Shown here: positions 10,101-20,200 of the stretch, in pieces
Layout of the letters: every line of letters starts with the position of its first letter
How positions within the stretch are numbered: the stretch's first letter is position 1
Assembly: GCA_951799405.1 (NCBI GenBank)
Contig: OX637339.1
Coordinates: forward strand, 14,260,001-14,324,000
Reading direction: 5' to 3'
DNA: 64,000 bases
From: Agapetus fuscipes
Taxonomy: Eukaryota; Arthropoda; Insecta; Trichoptera; Glossosomatidae
Translations under genes and position numbers: made by a program
The notes under the pieces: generated by a model
Seen by the model: only the letters and a program-made list of their open reading frames with translations
What the model was told of the DNA's origin: nothing
The model's database searches: none

Positions 10101-10512
10101 GGACGCTCTGTCCAGGGGTTACAAGTTCCTCAAACCATACACCGTCCGATATCAAGTGTGAGGTAGAACTTACTTGACATTGATTTATTTTTATTTAATG
10201 ATGAACAAAAATATAAATGCACTTTCTGGACCAATCCATGAAGACTATATATACCACTACCCAATTCTGACGGAGAAATCCAACCTCAAAACATTCCCTC
10301 CGACCTAGACATCAAATCTGAACATAACCTTACATTTTCTTTTGCAGGCCTCTTGTATTGACTCTACGGCACAACCTGAAGCTGTATTTGCCGCAGAAGT
10401 CAAGAAACTACAAGCTGATAAACTGAAACCTCAAGAACAGATCACCCTGGAGCCATATGAGAGAGATCACGCTGTGGTAGTGGGAGTTTTCAGACCACCA
10501 ACTAAATCATAG
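4141..10512 (+). CDS. Fib: fibrillarin, rRNA 2'-O-methyltransferase (8 exons)
   Basis: Catalytic subunit of box C/D snoRNPs in the nucleolus; it transfers methyl groups from SAM to guide-selected rRNA riboses and also methylates a histone H2A glutamine. Exons: 4141-4153, 5437-5598, 6540-6639, 7187-7289, 7797-7967, 8654-8775, 9470-9593, 10348-10512. They sum to 960 nt with consistent phases, giving 319 residues plus TAG, the normal length. Residues about 5-83 form the Gly/Arg-rich domain. Then come VVIEPHR (about 86-92), [16 protein letters not shown], the SAM motif GAASGT (167-172), the HPHKYR region and ERDHAVVVG near the end. Intron 6 starts with GC, not GT. Intron 1 holds two inverted repeats, and introns 2-7 each hold a box C/D-like RNA. 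Start chosen because MGPPGFSPRE joins exons 1 and 2 in phase. Confidence 0.96.
4742..4990 (+). repeat. dispersed repeat family R, copy in fibrillarin intron 1
   Basis: About 250-bp repeat found some twenty times in this window. It begins TTCCTTGACTTATAGGTTGG, has a conserved core CACCCCTGTTTCAGGGAAGG and ends TTTGCAACTTAGATTAG. No ORF and no clear terminal inverted repeats; class not determined. Confidence 0.75.
5099..5313 (-). repeat. family R, inverted partner in intron 1
   Basis: Opposite orientation to the copy 110 bp upstream, so the intron 1 transcript contains a near full-length inverted pair able to form a long duplex. Confidence 0.75.
6389..6466 (+). ncRNA. box C/D snoRNA candidate, fibrillarin intron 2
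   Basis: Box C ATGATGA (6394-6400), D' CTGT (6417-6420), C' GTGATGA (6429-6435), box D CTGA (6458-6461). The two internal boxes and both guide tracts are spaced as in a canonical C/D RNA. Box D ends 78 nt before exon 3, the position favoured by intron-encoded C/D snoRNAs. A short terminal stem is possible (GCTT upstream, AGGC downstream). The guide before D reads tatataccactacccaatt, predicting a target of AAUUGGGUAGUGGUAU; the rRNA site was not identified. Confidence 0.8.
7036..7113 (+). ncRNA. weak box C/D snoRNA candidate, intron 3
   Basis: Degenerate box C ATGATGT (7041-7047) and box D CTGA (7105-7108). Inner boxes are not clear and the guide tract differs from the other introns. The main support is position: D ends 78 nt before exon 4, the same distance as in introns 2, 4, 5 and 7. 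Confidence 0.4.
7645..7724 (+). ncRNA. box C/D snoRNA candidate, intron 4
   Basis: Box C ATGATGA (7650-7656), D' CTGT (7679-7682), C' TTGATGA (7689-7695), D CTGA (7716-7719), 77 nt before exon 5. The D' guide (cccttact) matches the introns 2 and 5 guides (accttact) except for one base. The D guide (tacatactacaaccttt) has diverged from the common tatataccactacccaatt, so it may address another site or be decaying. Confidence 0.7.
8083..8250 (-). repeat. degenerate SINE family S1 in intron 5
   Basis: Inverted copy. The 3' part resembles 'cgcattgtacctgaaggggt', and the tRNA-like head is visible as 'ctctatcaactgagctatcg', i.e. a box A on the minus strand. Confidence 0.5.
8504..8581 (+). ncRNA. 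box C/D snoRNA candidate, intron 5
   Basis: Box C ATGATGA (8509-8515), D' CTGT (8532-8535), C' TTGATGA (8544-8550), D CTGA (8573-8576), ending 77 nt before exon 6. The D guide is identical to that in introns 2, 6 and 7; the D' guide is shared with intron 2 (caccttact). Clearly a paralogue of the intron 2 RNA. Confidence 0.8.
8776..8777 (+). other. GC 5' splice site of fibrillarin intron 6
   Basis: Exon 6 ends ...AAATACAG and the intron starts GCAAGT. Only this junction joins codons for [11 protein letters not shown] in phase; the nearby GT at 8780 would break the frame. GC donors normally need a strong match elsewhere, and here the AG|GCAAGT context is otherwise ideal. Confidence 0.85.
9320..9402 (+). 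ncRNA. box C/D snoRNA candidate, intron 6
   Basis: Box C ATGATGA (9325-9331), D' CTGG (9353-9356), C' ATGAAGA (9365-9371, degenerate), D CTGA (9394-9397), ending 72 nt before exon 7. The D guide is the common one (accactacccaatt); the D' guide (aaatgcacttt) differs from introns 2, 4 and 5. The 73 nt from box C to box D are identical to the intron 7 copy. No convincing terminal stem. Confidence 0.75.
9790..9960 (+). repeat. degenerate SINE family S2 in fibrillarin intron 7
   Basis: A tRNA-like head with 'tcacacttgtaatcggaagg' and a box B-like 'ggttcgatgagtac' is followed by the family's 'gcacaaaaaatata' and a decayed body. Confidence 0.5.
10193..10275 (+). ncRNA. box C/D snoRNA candidate, intron 7
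   Basis: Box C ATGATGA (10198-10204), D' CTGG (10226-10229), C' ATGAAGA (10238-10244), D CTGA (10267-10270), 77 nt before exon 8. Body identical to the intron 6 copy while the flanks are unrelated. A 5-bp external stem is possible (gattt upstream, aaatc downstream). Confidence 0.75.
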
Positions 10513-10631
10513 TGAAAGAATGAAGACAATGTCTGTGTGCGCAGTACAATCCAAGGCTTACAGAAAACATGTTAAGGAAGAAGAATTAAAAGTCAAGAAT
10601 AATTTTATGATACAAAGTAATTAAAAGATTG

Positions 10632-10637
10632 AATAAA
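10632..10637 (+). terminator. polyadenylation signal of fibrillarin
   Basis: AATAAA 120 bases after the stop codon, the first canonical hexamer downstream. A second lies near 11,232. Confidence 0.6.
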
Positions 10638-11450
10638 AAAATTGTGGATAATCCATTCAAATAACAAAATCAGATCCTTTCTTGACAGCTAAAATTAGAC
10701 TCCTGAAGTCCTGTATTCCTACCACCATTAGCTAGGTTGAAAGAATCTTACATGGAAATTTCTAGAACAAATATCGGAGCGCTTTTTATTTAGCAGCAAT
10801 AAGCACATAATATCATCTTTTAGTTTGAAAATTTTGGCCCTGGGTTTTGACTTCAACATTGCAAGGGAGACAGACAATAGTGTGAACAGCATTCATGGTT
10901 TGCTGCTTCCGTGCATACACAGGAAGGAAGAACACTCTAGCAACAGACGCTATTTGCTGTTGTAAAAATTCTATTCTTGCTCATGAAAAATCCCTAAATT
11001 TGTGCTATTGAAATATTGATTTGAATTTGTTGGAGAAGCCCACTTCTGAGAATTCCACCTGTAAGATCTATTGTGTATTTTGTTATTTACACAAATAAAA
11101 ATATGTCTGTCATGGGATTGTACTGTGTAGTTGTGTGTGCGCTGAGAGAATGGAATTAGCTTTATAAGAATTATTTTTATGTTACGCATTTATGATAATG
11201 GTAATTTTAATGTGATAGATTTATTTTGTGAATAAAATTAAGTACCTACAACATTCTTTAACACTTTGTTGAACATTTCACTACATACACCTTTCTTTAT
11301 GGACTCGCTCAGTAAAAAAAAGAAGCTGTTTTCCATAATCCCTGTGTCATCCATAGTAAATTTAAAATGGTTTCCCAATTACCTGGGAATTTTTCTATTC
11401 TATTTTATTTAGAAACAGGCCATGCATGCAGCATTTGGCAGTTACACTTA

Positions 11451-11578
11451 GGCCCGGTAGTTTCATCGTTAGCATAGCGACTTTATACAGAATGAAAAGG
11501 ACGCACTTATGTCAATCGAGTGGGTAGTTTTTTTTATCAGTTTAAAGTCACATATGCTAACGATGAAACTACCGGGCC
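11451..11578. mobile_element. short TIR element (MITE), TA target site
   Basis: 128 bp with inverted ends GGCCCGGTAGTTTCATCGTT, arms of about 36 bp with few mismatches, flanked by TA on both sides (11449-11450 and 11579-11580). Non-coding. A TA duplication suggests a Tc1/mariner-type source. Confidence 0.7.
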
Positions 11579-12352
11579 TAAATGCAGTATGGAATCCTAA
11601 AGTATATTTTCAAACTACCTACAAAATATTGAATTGAAGTTTTGACCACTTGCCTCTAGTCGTCAAGTGACATCACATTTTTTCCCACCTTTAAAATGTG
11701 AGTCCATTGTAGCTTTGAACTTTCTCAGCTGATGGTTGCCATGGTCATAACATTGCATTGATGTCACGCTGAAGAAACCCATCTCAGTTATGGCTGAAAC
11801 GTAAGGAAACTTCAGCTCTGAAAGATCCCGGATGAACCCTCTAATATCCTGCACCTTATGTGATATGGCTGTTGAACAGATCAATTAATGATTCAAAGAG
11901 GCACTAAGTACCATAGTGGTCAAACTGAGAAAAAGAAGAAAATGTATATGAGGTAAGAAATATTTATCTGAATTTTTGTTTGAAAATGGAAGAGAAAGCA
12001 GTTATAGGCTTTCACGGCTGGCGTTTGACACTGTTTTGCTTTCAAGGATGTGTTGCCATGGCCCATCAGAGCTGGAGCTTTTGGATGTTCCATCTATTTC
12101 TGCAATAAATTTTCTGGATATAGGAATAAAGATTAAACAAGTACCCCAAGAATAGAACATTAGGTAAATCCTGAAACCAATCACTCAGGAGGAGTGCTAT
12201 TATAACTTTCATACATTTTTATATTTAAGGGGAGCACGAGAATATTGACACATGTTTTGTACTTGGGGTACTGAGACGTAGGAATAAAAACGGAACAAGG
12301 TAAGATTTTATTTTATTATTCAAAGAATTCATAATAAAACATTAAAATTTAA

Positions 12353-12508
12353 ATGACAGCTGTTGACTATGAGGCTACACCTAAAGAGGAATCATCAATA
12401 CCTGAGTTCAAACAAAACAATGTCTGTATCATTACAGCCTTACCACAGGGAGACAGACTTGTAAGCTACGTATCAAAAATTACAGCAACCATAGCATTTT
12501 ACCAATGA
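12353..12508 (+). CDS. possible small ORF of 51 codons, function unknown
   Basis: ATG to TGA with a fairly protein-like composition (starts MTAVDYEATPKEESSIPEF, later ITALPQGDRLVSYVSK). No family recognised, no signal peptide, no splice partner found, and chance ORFs of this size are common. It lies in the spacer 1.8 kb after fibrillarin, opposite in strand to ZRANB2. Confidence 0.15.
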   Translation: MTAVDYEATPKEESSIPEFKQNNVCIITALPQGDRLVSYVSKITATIAFYQ

Positions 12509-12610
12509 AATACTATTAAATAGGATATTGGTTTTATGATATAGTTTTTTTTTATGTCGCATGTATATATTGTTATTTATTGATTTAAAAAATGTAATAT
12601 GTCATGTATG

Positions 12611-12858
12611 TTCCTTGACTTATAGGTTATGCGGCTGACCACCCATAATATAAAAAATTGGTTCACTTTGCCAATGTCACCCCTGTTTCAGGGAAGGACG
12701 GCAAGAGTTGCAAGGCTTATGTTCATTTGAGATTGGGTTTTTATATTGTAGGTCCACATGCGGCATGTGTTAGTGCGAAATTATACATATCTGCTTGTGG
12801 GAATGCATTTAATTTAAATCTTAAATGATATATATCTTTGCAGCTTAGATTAGATTAG
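12611..12858 (+). repeat. family R, full copy
   Basis: Both ends intact, from ttccttgacttataggttat to cagcttagattagattag. Confidence 0.75.
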
Positions 12859-13060
12859 ATACATGATGGCATGCTTCGTATGGACTCCTAAACCGCTCAA
12901 CTGATTTTAGTGAAATTTAACCATGCTAAATATTCTCGGAATGGTTCCTGTGAAGTTGGAATCAAAAACAGATTTTCCAGCAACATCCATAAGCGTTGAA
13001 ACTGTCCAACAGAGGGAGACCATATTTACATGAAATAGAAATATTGAAACCTTTTGGATG
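12859..13060 (+). repeat. microsatellite-linked repeat body (MINE/Helitron-like)
   Basis: It carries 'actcctaaaccgctcaactg', then 'ttcctgtgaagttggaatca'. The same arrangement follows the TATG arrays at 58.6-60.5 kb, but here without an array. Such bodies are widespread in Lepidoptera next to microsatellites (known family, assigned by similarity of wording only). Confidence 0.5.
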
Positions 13061-14288
13061 GTTTGTACATAATGATCCTTTACTTTAATTGTAAAAAGCC
13101 ATTTTAGTTTCGATGTGCTATTTTATTTTTTGCACTTTGGGTTGAGTTTTGATGCTAACTTTTACTCGGTGTACTGATGCATTTTTTCTGAGGATAAAAA
13201 TATGATTTTGAGATGTAAAATTTTCCCAAATTGACTTTCAAACAGCTTTTTGATGTTGACACAATAAAACAATCTGAAAAGTACATAAAAATATATACAA
13301 AAGGAAAAAAAACATGACAATTTACAGTGAACCTTGCGTGTCTAAAATGAAATGTCCCTGCTTAATTAAAATATCTCACTTCTGGGGAAAAACTTCCTAC
13401 AAATAAAGATGTACTCACAAAGAATTACCTCTCAAAACTTCCAGTTTTTTTTCTGTTTGATGAGTTTCTTTTATGACAATTTTTTGTTGATGGTAATTAA
13501 TAATACAGCTTCTTAGACTAATTGTGGATGGTGTGGAATGAAGGAAACGTGTCGCAACTAAGCTGCACATATAGTATGCAATATTTGTGGAGACAAAACT
13601 AGCTTACCGCATTGTGGTGTAATATAAGACTAACCTGCCAGCCTTTCTTGTCAAATAAATACCACACAATACTTAATAATCATGTGAAATCCTATGTTTT
13701 CTTGCTCTCTCCACCTTGTGTTTCAGCACCCAATAATTACACACGCCGTCATGTTTTATAATAATACCATTTTTCTATCAAAATTGACAAATTCATCGAC
13801 TAAAACAATAAAAACGCCTGCGCACGTTTGCGTAGACATGAATTTCAAAAGTGCCAACTTTCTGGAGAGATTTCCTAGCTTAACCCAATATTTTTTTGTT
13901 ACAATCGCGGTTACTTACAACACATTTAATCCAAAGCCGATACGTAGATCATCGTTTTTTGTACTGAAATTTGGGTTAGATGGCTGTTTGAGTCATGGAT
14001 TTGCTGTGTGTGAATAACATCAAATGAAATCATCTTTCTAACAAAGGACGTTTTGCAATTAACTAGGTTAAAACGGAAATAGTGTCTGGTCCACAGATAT
14101 TTTAAGCCAATGGTATGCAGCTTCTCCAAGGGGTTAAATTTGATAAGTATGGTGACCATATTTGGTTTTACTGTCTCAAGGATAAGTTTGTAAAATGGCA
14201 AGACATCAGTTTACACTAATCTGCAACTCAGGTACAGATATACAAAATTCATACTTAAATTAATTGAACAACACTCAAGACACGCGGT

Positions 14289-17200
14289 CTATCTCGCTCT
14301 GCCCCTGCCATAATTCGAGCTCCCCCTCCCGGAATGTTCTCCGCTTCTACTGGCGTGGTGCCTCCTGTCGTCTCTTTCCCTCCTCCGTCCGTCCCGGCTG
14401 TCTCTTCTGATGTACTCTTTGCTTCTGTTTCCCCGATGAGACGATCCTGAATCCTTCTTGGAGGTGATGGGTGATCGGGATCGGGATTTTCTAGGATGGC
14501 GCTCTCTCTCGGGCTTGGGCGCCTTGTAGCGGGCTGGAGAGATTTCAGGTGAACCGGCGCGTGATTGTTCGCTGTTTAGGTTGAAATCGTCATATCTGAA
14601 ACAGTTCAAATGAGTTGTAAATTTTTATGAACATAAAATTAAAATAAATTTGTGGAGGTGGTTCTGTCTTCTGAACAACGATTGTATACATGCTCTAGCT
14701 TTCAGACCAAGAAGCTTTTCTTCAGATGTAGAAGAAAAAAAAATCCCCAATGGCGCTTCTATGACTGGTCTGTATTTGAGTGGTTAAAGCTACGGACTCG
14801 TAATCAGAAGATCATTGGTTGAATTCCCGACGGATTACAAAAAACTCATAATTTAATTTTCGAAACACGCTCTTTTGTTATGCATGCTCAGGTGTTATAC
14901 ACACAAAAACAATGCTTATCGAATCAAAAATCCTAATATTTTTTTCACATCCCATTTCTTGGCATCTCAAATGCCGCGCCCCCAAATTCTACTGTCCTCT
15001 GCAGCCATCCTCCAACTTGGGAGAAGCTGTGTGGCATTTCTCCTCACGACTTGTTTCAAGAAAAGGCTGGGAAACACTGGTCTAGTGGTTTACCAAAGTA
15101 ATCCAAAGGTCGTGGGTTTAGATTTCTGGAGGAGCACAAAAAATATCATTCAATTCTCTTCTATGGTTTGAAAAATACATATCGACGGTTAAATGGTAAT
15201 AAGCGACATAAACTAAATTGTTCAGAGAGCAGTTTAAAGTTTGAGATTGCAGAAAAATTACATAACTTTTTCATTTTTTATCATATCGTTAAAATCAAAA
15301 CAGCATTTATTGGCATTCCAATTAATGTGGTTTTACGATTTTTTTATGTCACAAGCACCTTTAGGACAAAAAAGGCCAAACTCTTGTCAGTTACACCAAA
15401 ACCATACTTCGAAAACGCAGTTGTTTGCTTGGGCATAAATAACAAAAAAAATCACTGTAGAGCTATGGGAGTTAGCGCATTAGAAAGAGCGGGAAATTTT
15501 AAGTGGGATAGCATTCATAACTCATTTTTGACCAAAACATTGCTTATGCCCTACTTCGTTTTAACCGTCGATATGTCTTTCCAAGGAACGGTCACCAAAA
15601 GTCCATCCAACTTTATAGCAACTGGATCTTGGTTGTGTAATTCTATACTATGAGATGACCAGGCTCGCAGAGGCTCTTGAGATGTGCTTCACACAGAGAC
15701 AGCACTTACAAAATAAATCATCATGTATATTTATGTTATATTTATTAGTATTACTTATTCTTGGGTTGGTTTCTGGCTGGGCTGCTGGTTGAGCTGCTCG
15801 AGCTACTGGAGGAGGATCTGCGCGAGGAGGCTGAGCCACTCCCGCAGGAAGCCGCTCTCTTGGTGGCTGCGGAGACTGGGGGGGGAGACGTCCTCTTGGT
15901 GGGGTCAGAGGGAGGCTCGGCGGATGCGGTGGTCGTCTCTGCAAGATTACAAAGTTTTCCATCATTAATGTGTCCAATCTAATCGAAGTTGCAAAGATAA
16001 TGTTACATTGGGGATTCACATTATATGCATTCTCACAAGCAGACATGTACAAGTTCGCGCTTGCACATGCTGCACGTGAACCTACAACATAAAAACCCAA
16101 ATCTCAAATGGACATACACCTTGCAACTCTTGCCGTCCTTCCCTGAAACAGGGGTGACATTGGCAAAGTGAACCATTTTCTACAGCATGGGTGGTCACTG
16201 GTCAGCCGCATACCAACCTATATAAGTCAAGGAAAAAATGTGTCATTGAGAGAAATGATTCCTTGACTAATAGGTTGGTATGAGGCTGACCACCCATACT
16301 GTAAAAAATGGATCACTTTGCCAATGTCACCCCTGTTTCAGGGAAGGTCGGCAAGAGTTGCAGGGCTTATGTTCATTTGAGATTGGATTTTTTATATTGT
16401 AGGTCCACATGCAGCATGTGTGAGCACGAAGTTATGTGCGTCTGCTTGTGGGAATGCATTTAATATGAATCTCAAATGATACATATCTTTGCAGCTTAGA
16501 TTTAGTACCAACCCACACTAATAATATAAGAATAATAATATAAGTTGCAAAGATATTAACATATAAGATTCATGTCTAATCATATGCTTCATGCCAGGCG
16601 CGTGCATAGGGTATAGGCAAATACATTTCAGAATAAATATTTTCTCCCATTCCTTTAAAATGACTCATTTGAAGCCCTAGATCTGGGGATACAGTATTAG
16701 TTATATTTCACAGATGTTCTGTTTTTACCTTTCTCAGCGTCCTTGCCATTGTCCTCATCCCCACTCCCCCACAGGTCGTACTTGGAGAGATCTCCCTCGT
16801 CCCCCGACTCTTCTTCATCTTCATCCTCCTCCACCACGCCCTCCTTCCCACTGTTCACCGCCTTCACATCGTCCTTGGCTGCTGCCCTCTGTGAGACAAT
16901 AGAAACAATTGATTTACTATGAGATATCTTATCAAATAAACTGTACTTTCTTGACTTATAGGTTAGTATGAAGCTGACCACCCATACTGTAAAAAATGGT
17001 TCACTTTTCCAATGTCGCACCAGTTTCAGGGAAGGTCGGCAAAAGTTGCAGGGTTTATGTTCATTTGAGGTTTGTCTTTCACACATTCAGCATTTGTAAG
17101 CGTGGATTACACGTGTCTGTTTGTGGGCATGCATTTGATATAAGCTTTTAATGTTAATATATCTTTTCAACTTAGATTATAGTACATTATGCTCCAAATC

Positions 17201-20200
17201 CCATGGACAGCTAGACGTACAGAGTTCATTCGTTGGAAGCTACGTTTGGATGGCTTGACTCTGGTCAATATATGTACGTAGTCGGTCCCAAAGTTCTGTC
17301 ACTGGCACATTATTAATAAATTTAGAACATGATTTTAAGAAAAGTTTATTGAATTCCATTTTTGAATGTTTGATAATTATTTTAAAACAAAAAAACAGTC
17401 ATTCGCTGCAATTTCTCATGATGGAGTGGACATTGAAAGAAAGAATAGCTGCTTTAGCATTGCACCGGTGTGGGCACTCGCCAAGTACCATTTTCAAGTT
17501 GATCGAAAATTTTAATATAACGCTTAGGTTTGTGTACTGTACTATTAAATGGTACAATGAAAGAATTAGCCGGCCTCGCTCCGTACGAACACCAGCAGTG
17601 ATCAAAGCGATCAATAGCAAGAAATCCTGTCCGAAAACAGAAGTTGACGGCTTTGTAGATGGGTGTCAGTAGAAAAACCGTCAAAAAGGTTTTAAACAAA
17701 GATCTAATGCCCGTTTTCACCGACTCCTTCTAAACCGTCACCTAGCTAAAAGTATTTAAATATAAGAGACTCTTTAAACGGGTACCTAGCACCGTTGAGT
17801 TTCACGAGTGAAACTGTCACCTAAAAATCGGCCACCTAGCTAGGAGCCTGTTTAGCAAACCACTAGTGTTGTGAAACTCGATTTTTGTAAATTCGAAATG
17901 TATTTTATGGTTTATAAAATAATATACACATTTCAAATAAAAACAACACATGAATATTTGATGTTTATAATAATATCTACCATTTACGCTGCAAATATTA
18001 TTTGTTAATTGAATTTTTATCTTTACAATGGTGTGTACATAGTATATTTTGATATGCACACACTATAAAAAAAGCGTAATGTTGCCGGCTTGTAGTCTGC
18101 AGATGCATTCAGATGCGGTTTTGTTTTTGTTGACAATTCACATTCGACATGTAAAATCGGCATTTTCAAATATACGGCGGTCACCAATCAATTATCAAAT
18201 TAAAGAAGAAACATGGTTCAACTTTTCAGAGGCTGACCGCGAGAAACTTGTTCAATCCTGCTACATGGGGCTACATTTACGCCTCTCACGTCTGTCACAG
18301 ATATCAGCTGATGGCTTACAGTGGCATAAAATTGTAATGCCTCTAATCAGTTATCCCCGTGTGTCACTGAATTGTTTCTGTACAAAACAATAAGTAACAA
18401 TCCATCTGAAGGATATCATAAGGCCTGTGATATGACAAATTTATGGTAGGTACCTATAAACATCGATCAATGTAAAAGATCGATGTTTTTAAATACGTAA
18501 TAAATTCATGGACGATAATAGTTATTCCTCAACATCTTTACCAAAACTATACGTGTACAGCTCTGTTGTCCGAAAATATAAAAATTACTACAATTTTATC
18601 CAGCAAGGAGCTACATGATTGTATTTTTGACAGCCGATATCCGCACCAAAAATCGATGTCATTCTTATCGACATTTTTTTACCTTTCTCAAAACTTTTTG
18701 GACGTAGATAAGTCCTAGCAACTTCTATATCCTCAAGAGTTTCTAAAAAAACAAGGATATCGGCGTCCATATCCACTTATTTGCAGTTTAAACATGACAT
18801 AACCTCACTGACAGGCCGCTAAAGTGTCCTTTAGCGTAGGAGACAGTTTAGGGAGTGGAATATCGGGCTCGCAAATATAAGAAGTTCTTAGCGAGTTAAG
18901 AGGTTCTTAAATGCTGGTGAAAACAAAACTGGTACCTAAATATTTTTAAACAGCACTTTATCTTTAAATATTCTTGGTGAAAACGGGCATTAGTCTATGA
19001 GCATATAAAAAAAAGAGTGGGCTCTTACTTGATGCCCGTCTAAAAACAATAAGGCTTAAAAGATCCCGGAAGTTGTTAAAGTGGTAAGCAAAAAATCAAC
19101 ACCGTGATATCCTCTTTACAGACGAAAAGATTTTCGATATTGAAGAGAAGTATAATAAACAGAATGATAGTGTACGCTAGGAGCTCTGAAGAAGCAGGAA
19201 ATAGAGTTCCGCGGGTGCAACATGGGCAACATCCATCATCAGTGATGGTCTGGTTGGGTGAATCTTATTACGGGCCAACTGAGGTCATTTTTGCAAAAAA
19301 GGGGTCAAAATCAGTGCGAAAGGGTACCAATAGACAGTTTTGGATAAGTTTGTCAAAAATCTGCTCAACACGATATTTTCAGGACATAATTTTGTATTCC
19401 AGCAGGATTCTGCGCCAGCACACAAAGCCAAGACCACTCAAGCCTGGTTTATCGTCAAAAAATCGACTTTATAAGACACGAAGATTGGCCTTCCTCCAGT
19501 CCGGACCTTAATCCTTTGGACTATAAAATTTGGCAGGTCTTAGAGAAGGTCTGTGCTAAGCCCCATAAAAATTTGGAGAGCCTGAAGTCATCTTTAAGAA
19601 AAGCAGTCACTGAAATAGACATGACAATGGTGCGTGCTGCGATAGACGACTGGCCGCGCCGATTAAGCGCATGTATAAAAAACAAGGGAGATCAATTTGA
19701 ATACCTAATTTAATTTTTTTAATAAATGCACTTTAATTATAATTTATTAAAAACTGATTGGTACTTTTATTTTTATCATTATTTTCATTTGTAACAGAAC
19801 TTTGGGACCTACTACATACTCGCCATATTCTTCAGTACTTCGGACACATTGTCGGTAGCAATGAGGATAGCCTGGAACGACTGATTGTAATTGGTGGCTT
19901 GGAGGGGAAGAGAGAAAGAGGAAGATCCTCCAAACGATGGACCGATCAAGTGAAGTCAGCAGTAGGCACCTCGGTGGTTGGAGCGCTGCAGGCAGCGCAG
20001 TCAAGAGAAAACTGGAGAAGAGTTGTTGCTTCCATACGGGTCACAATGAGGAACAACATTAAGAAGAATAAATAACTGCACCCGACTTTCTTGTTTAATG
20101 AAGGCACAAAAGATGTGTGTAAAGCTATAAACATCAACCAGCTTAAACACATTCCATCTATAATCTAAGTCGCAGAGATGTATTTACATTTGCGTTTCAT

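Larger units (their letters stand above)
10513..14288. other. intergenic between fibrillarin and ZRANB2 (tail to tail)
   Basis: AT-rich, no conserved coding region recognised. It contains a fold-back MITE, one family R copy, a microsatellite-linked repeat and a 51-codon ORF, each listed separately. The two genes converge, so their 3' UTRs lie here. Confidence 0.6.
17189..20075 (+). mobile_element. RTE-like pol remnant interrupted by mariner
   Basis: The left piece gives MLQIPWTARRTEFIRWK (from about 17,190). The right piece (about 19,819-20,075) gives HILQYFGHIVGS, GKRERGRSSKRWTDQVK and RENWRRVVAS, ending in a TAA. These are the 'ISWTDRRTN', 'YFGHI' and 'GRP..RW.D' blocks of RTE-type C-termini. 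The outermost layer of a three-deep nest. Confidence 0.7.

Noticed and set aside
13694..14201. ORFs of about 100 codons downstream of ZRANB2
   Set aside because: AT-rich chance frames without motifs or splice context; this is probably 3' UTR or spacer.
15168..15653. 161-codon ORF
   Set aside because: Lies almost wholly inside a MITE and the reading frame is not kept in the second copy.
15751..15753. TAA as the end of ZRANB2
   Set aside because: First read as the stop of the last exon. The overlapping GTAATA donor joins in phase to the RS-rich exon at 14,595, so it is kept only as a possible retained-intron end.
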